Below are positions 46,718-46,795 of a DNA stretch of 46,795 bases, one piece after another (position 1 is the first letter of the stretch; the number at the start of each line of letters is the position of its first letter). This DNA is from Pseudomonadota bacterium (GTDB lineage: Bacteria > Pseudomonadota > Alphaproteobacteria > GCA-2731375): NCBI GenBank assembly GCA_027623205.1, contig JAQBYC010000028.1, positions 1-46,795 on the forward strand. The letters are read 5' to 3'. Under the pieces are notes generated by a model, which was not told where the DNA came from, ran no database searches, and saw nothing but the letters and a program-made list of their open reading frames with translations. Made by a program: the position numbers and the translations under genes.

Positions 46718-46795
46718 ACAGTCCCCTAAACCTTGCCTATCCGCCTTTCACCCACACCTACCACCTATAGTGTGCTGCCATTCCCCGGAATAGAG

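Overview
The window looks like part of a chromosome of an alphaproteobacterium of Rhodospirillales-like or marine type. This is inferred from the moderately GC-rich coding style, an ilvE / MarR (petP-like) / OmpR-type regulator (petR-like) / sensor kinase cluster, a dimethylglycine/sarcosine dehydrogenase-type flavoprotein, a trimethylamine/dimethylamine dehydrogenase-type enzyme, a complete branched-chain amino-acid-type ABC importer, and CoA-transferase/citE genes. No rRNA, tRNA, CRISPR array or phage module was seen.

Layout. 1-4.4 kb: an alpha/beta hydrolase, a small membrane protein, a large FAD/GcvT methylamine-type dehydrogenase with a coupled 58-residue ORF, and a pentapeptide-repeat protein. 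4.6-5.7 kb: two minus-strand small-barrel proteins. 5.9-11.1 kb: a compact five-gene catabolic operon (ThDP enzyme, nitrilase-type amidohydrolase, TfoX-N protein, HdrD/GlpC-type Fe-S protein, class IV aminotransferase). 11.1-12.0 kb: a queC gene split by a 130-bp IS3-like miniature element with a 3-bp target duplication. 12.0-15.0 kb: crotonase, aromatic-ring-type FAD monooxygenase and S49 peptidase. 15.1-18.7 kb: ilvE, its divergent MarR regulator with a long interrupted palindrome between them, and a two-component system. 18.7-23.8 kb: the liv-type ABC transporter, transcribed in the order binding protein, livG, livF, livH, livM. 24.0-28.5 kb: beta-carbonic anhydrase, a dimethylamine-dehydrogenase-like enzyme, a lipocalin-like protein, CsaA and a TetR regulator.

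28.7-41.7 kb is the most unusual part, a redox island. On the minus strand a pentahaem cytochrome is followed by an outer-membrane beta-barrel. On the plus strand an Ldh2-type dehydrogenase is followed by a five-gene operon: membrane-anchored FAD/[2Fe-2S] reductase, tetrahaem c554-like cytochrome, a fusion of two cyclic-nucleotide-binding domains with four [4Fe-4S] sites, a five-helix cytochrome b with two His-x13-His pairs, and a decahaem cytochrome. The last three genes overlap by 1 nt each. Together the island encodes 19 CXXCH haem sites. It could connect cytoplasmic NAD(P)H or quinol to periplasmic or outer-membrane acceptors, or run in reverse. I do not recognise it as a characterised complex.

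41.7-46.8 kb: a radical SAM/SPASM protein overlapping the decahaem gene tail-to-tail, a citE-like lyase plus class III CoA transferase pair, a 428-bp regulatory-looking spacer, a secreted FecR-domain protein, a DUF1330 protein and a possible tiny minus-strand gene at the right edge.
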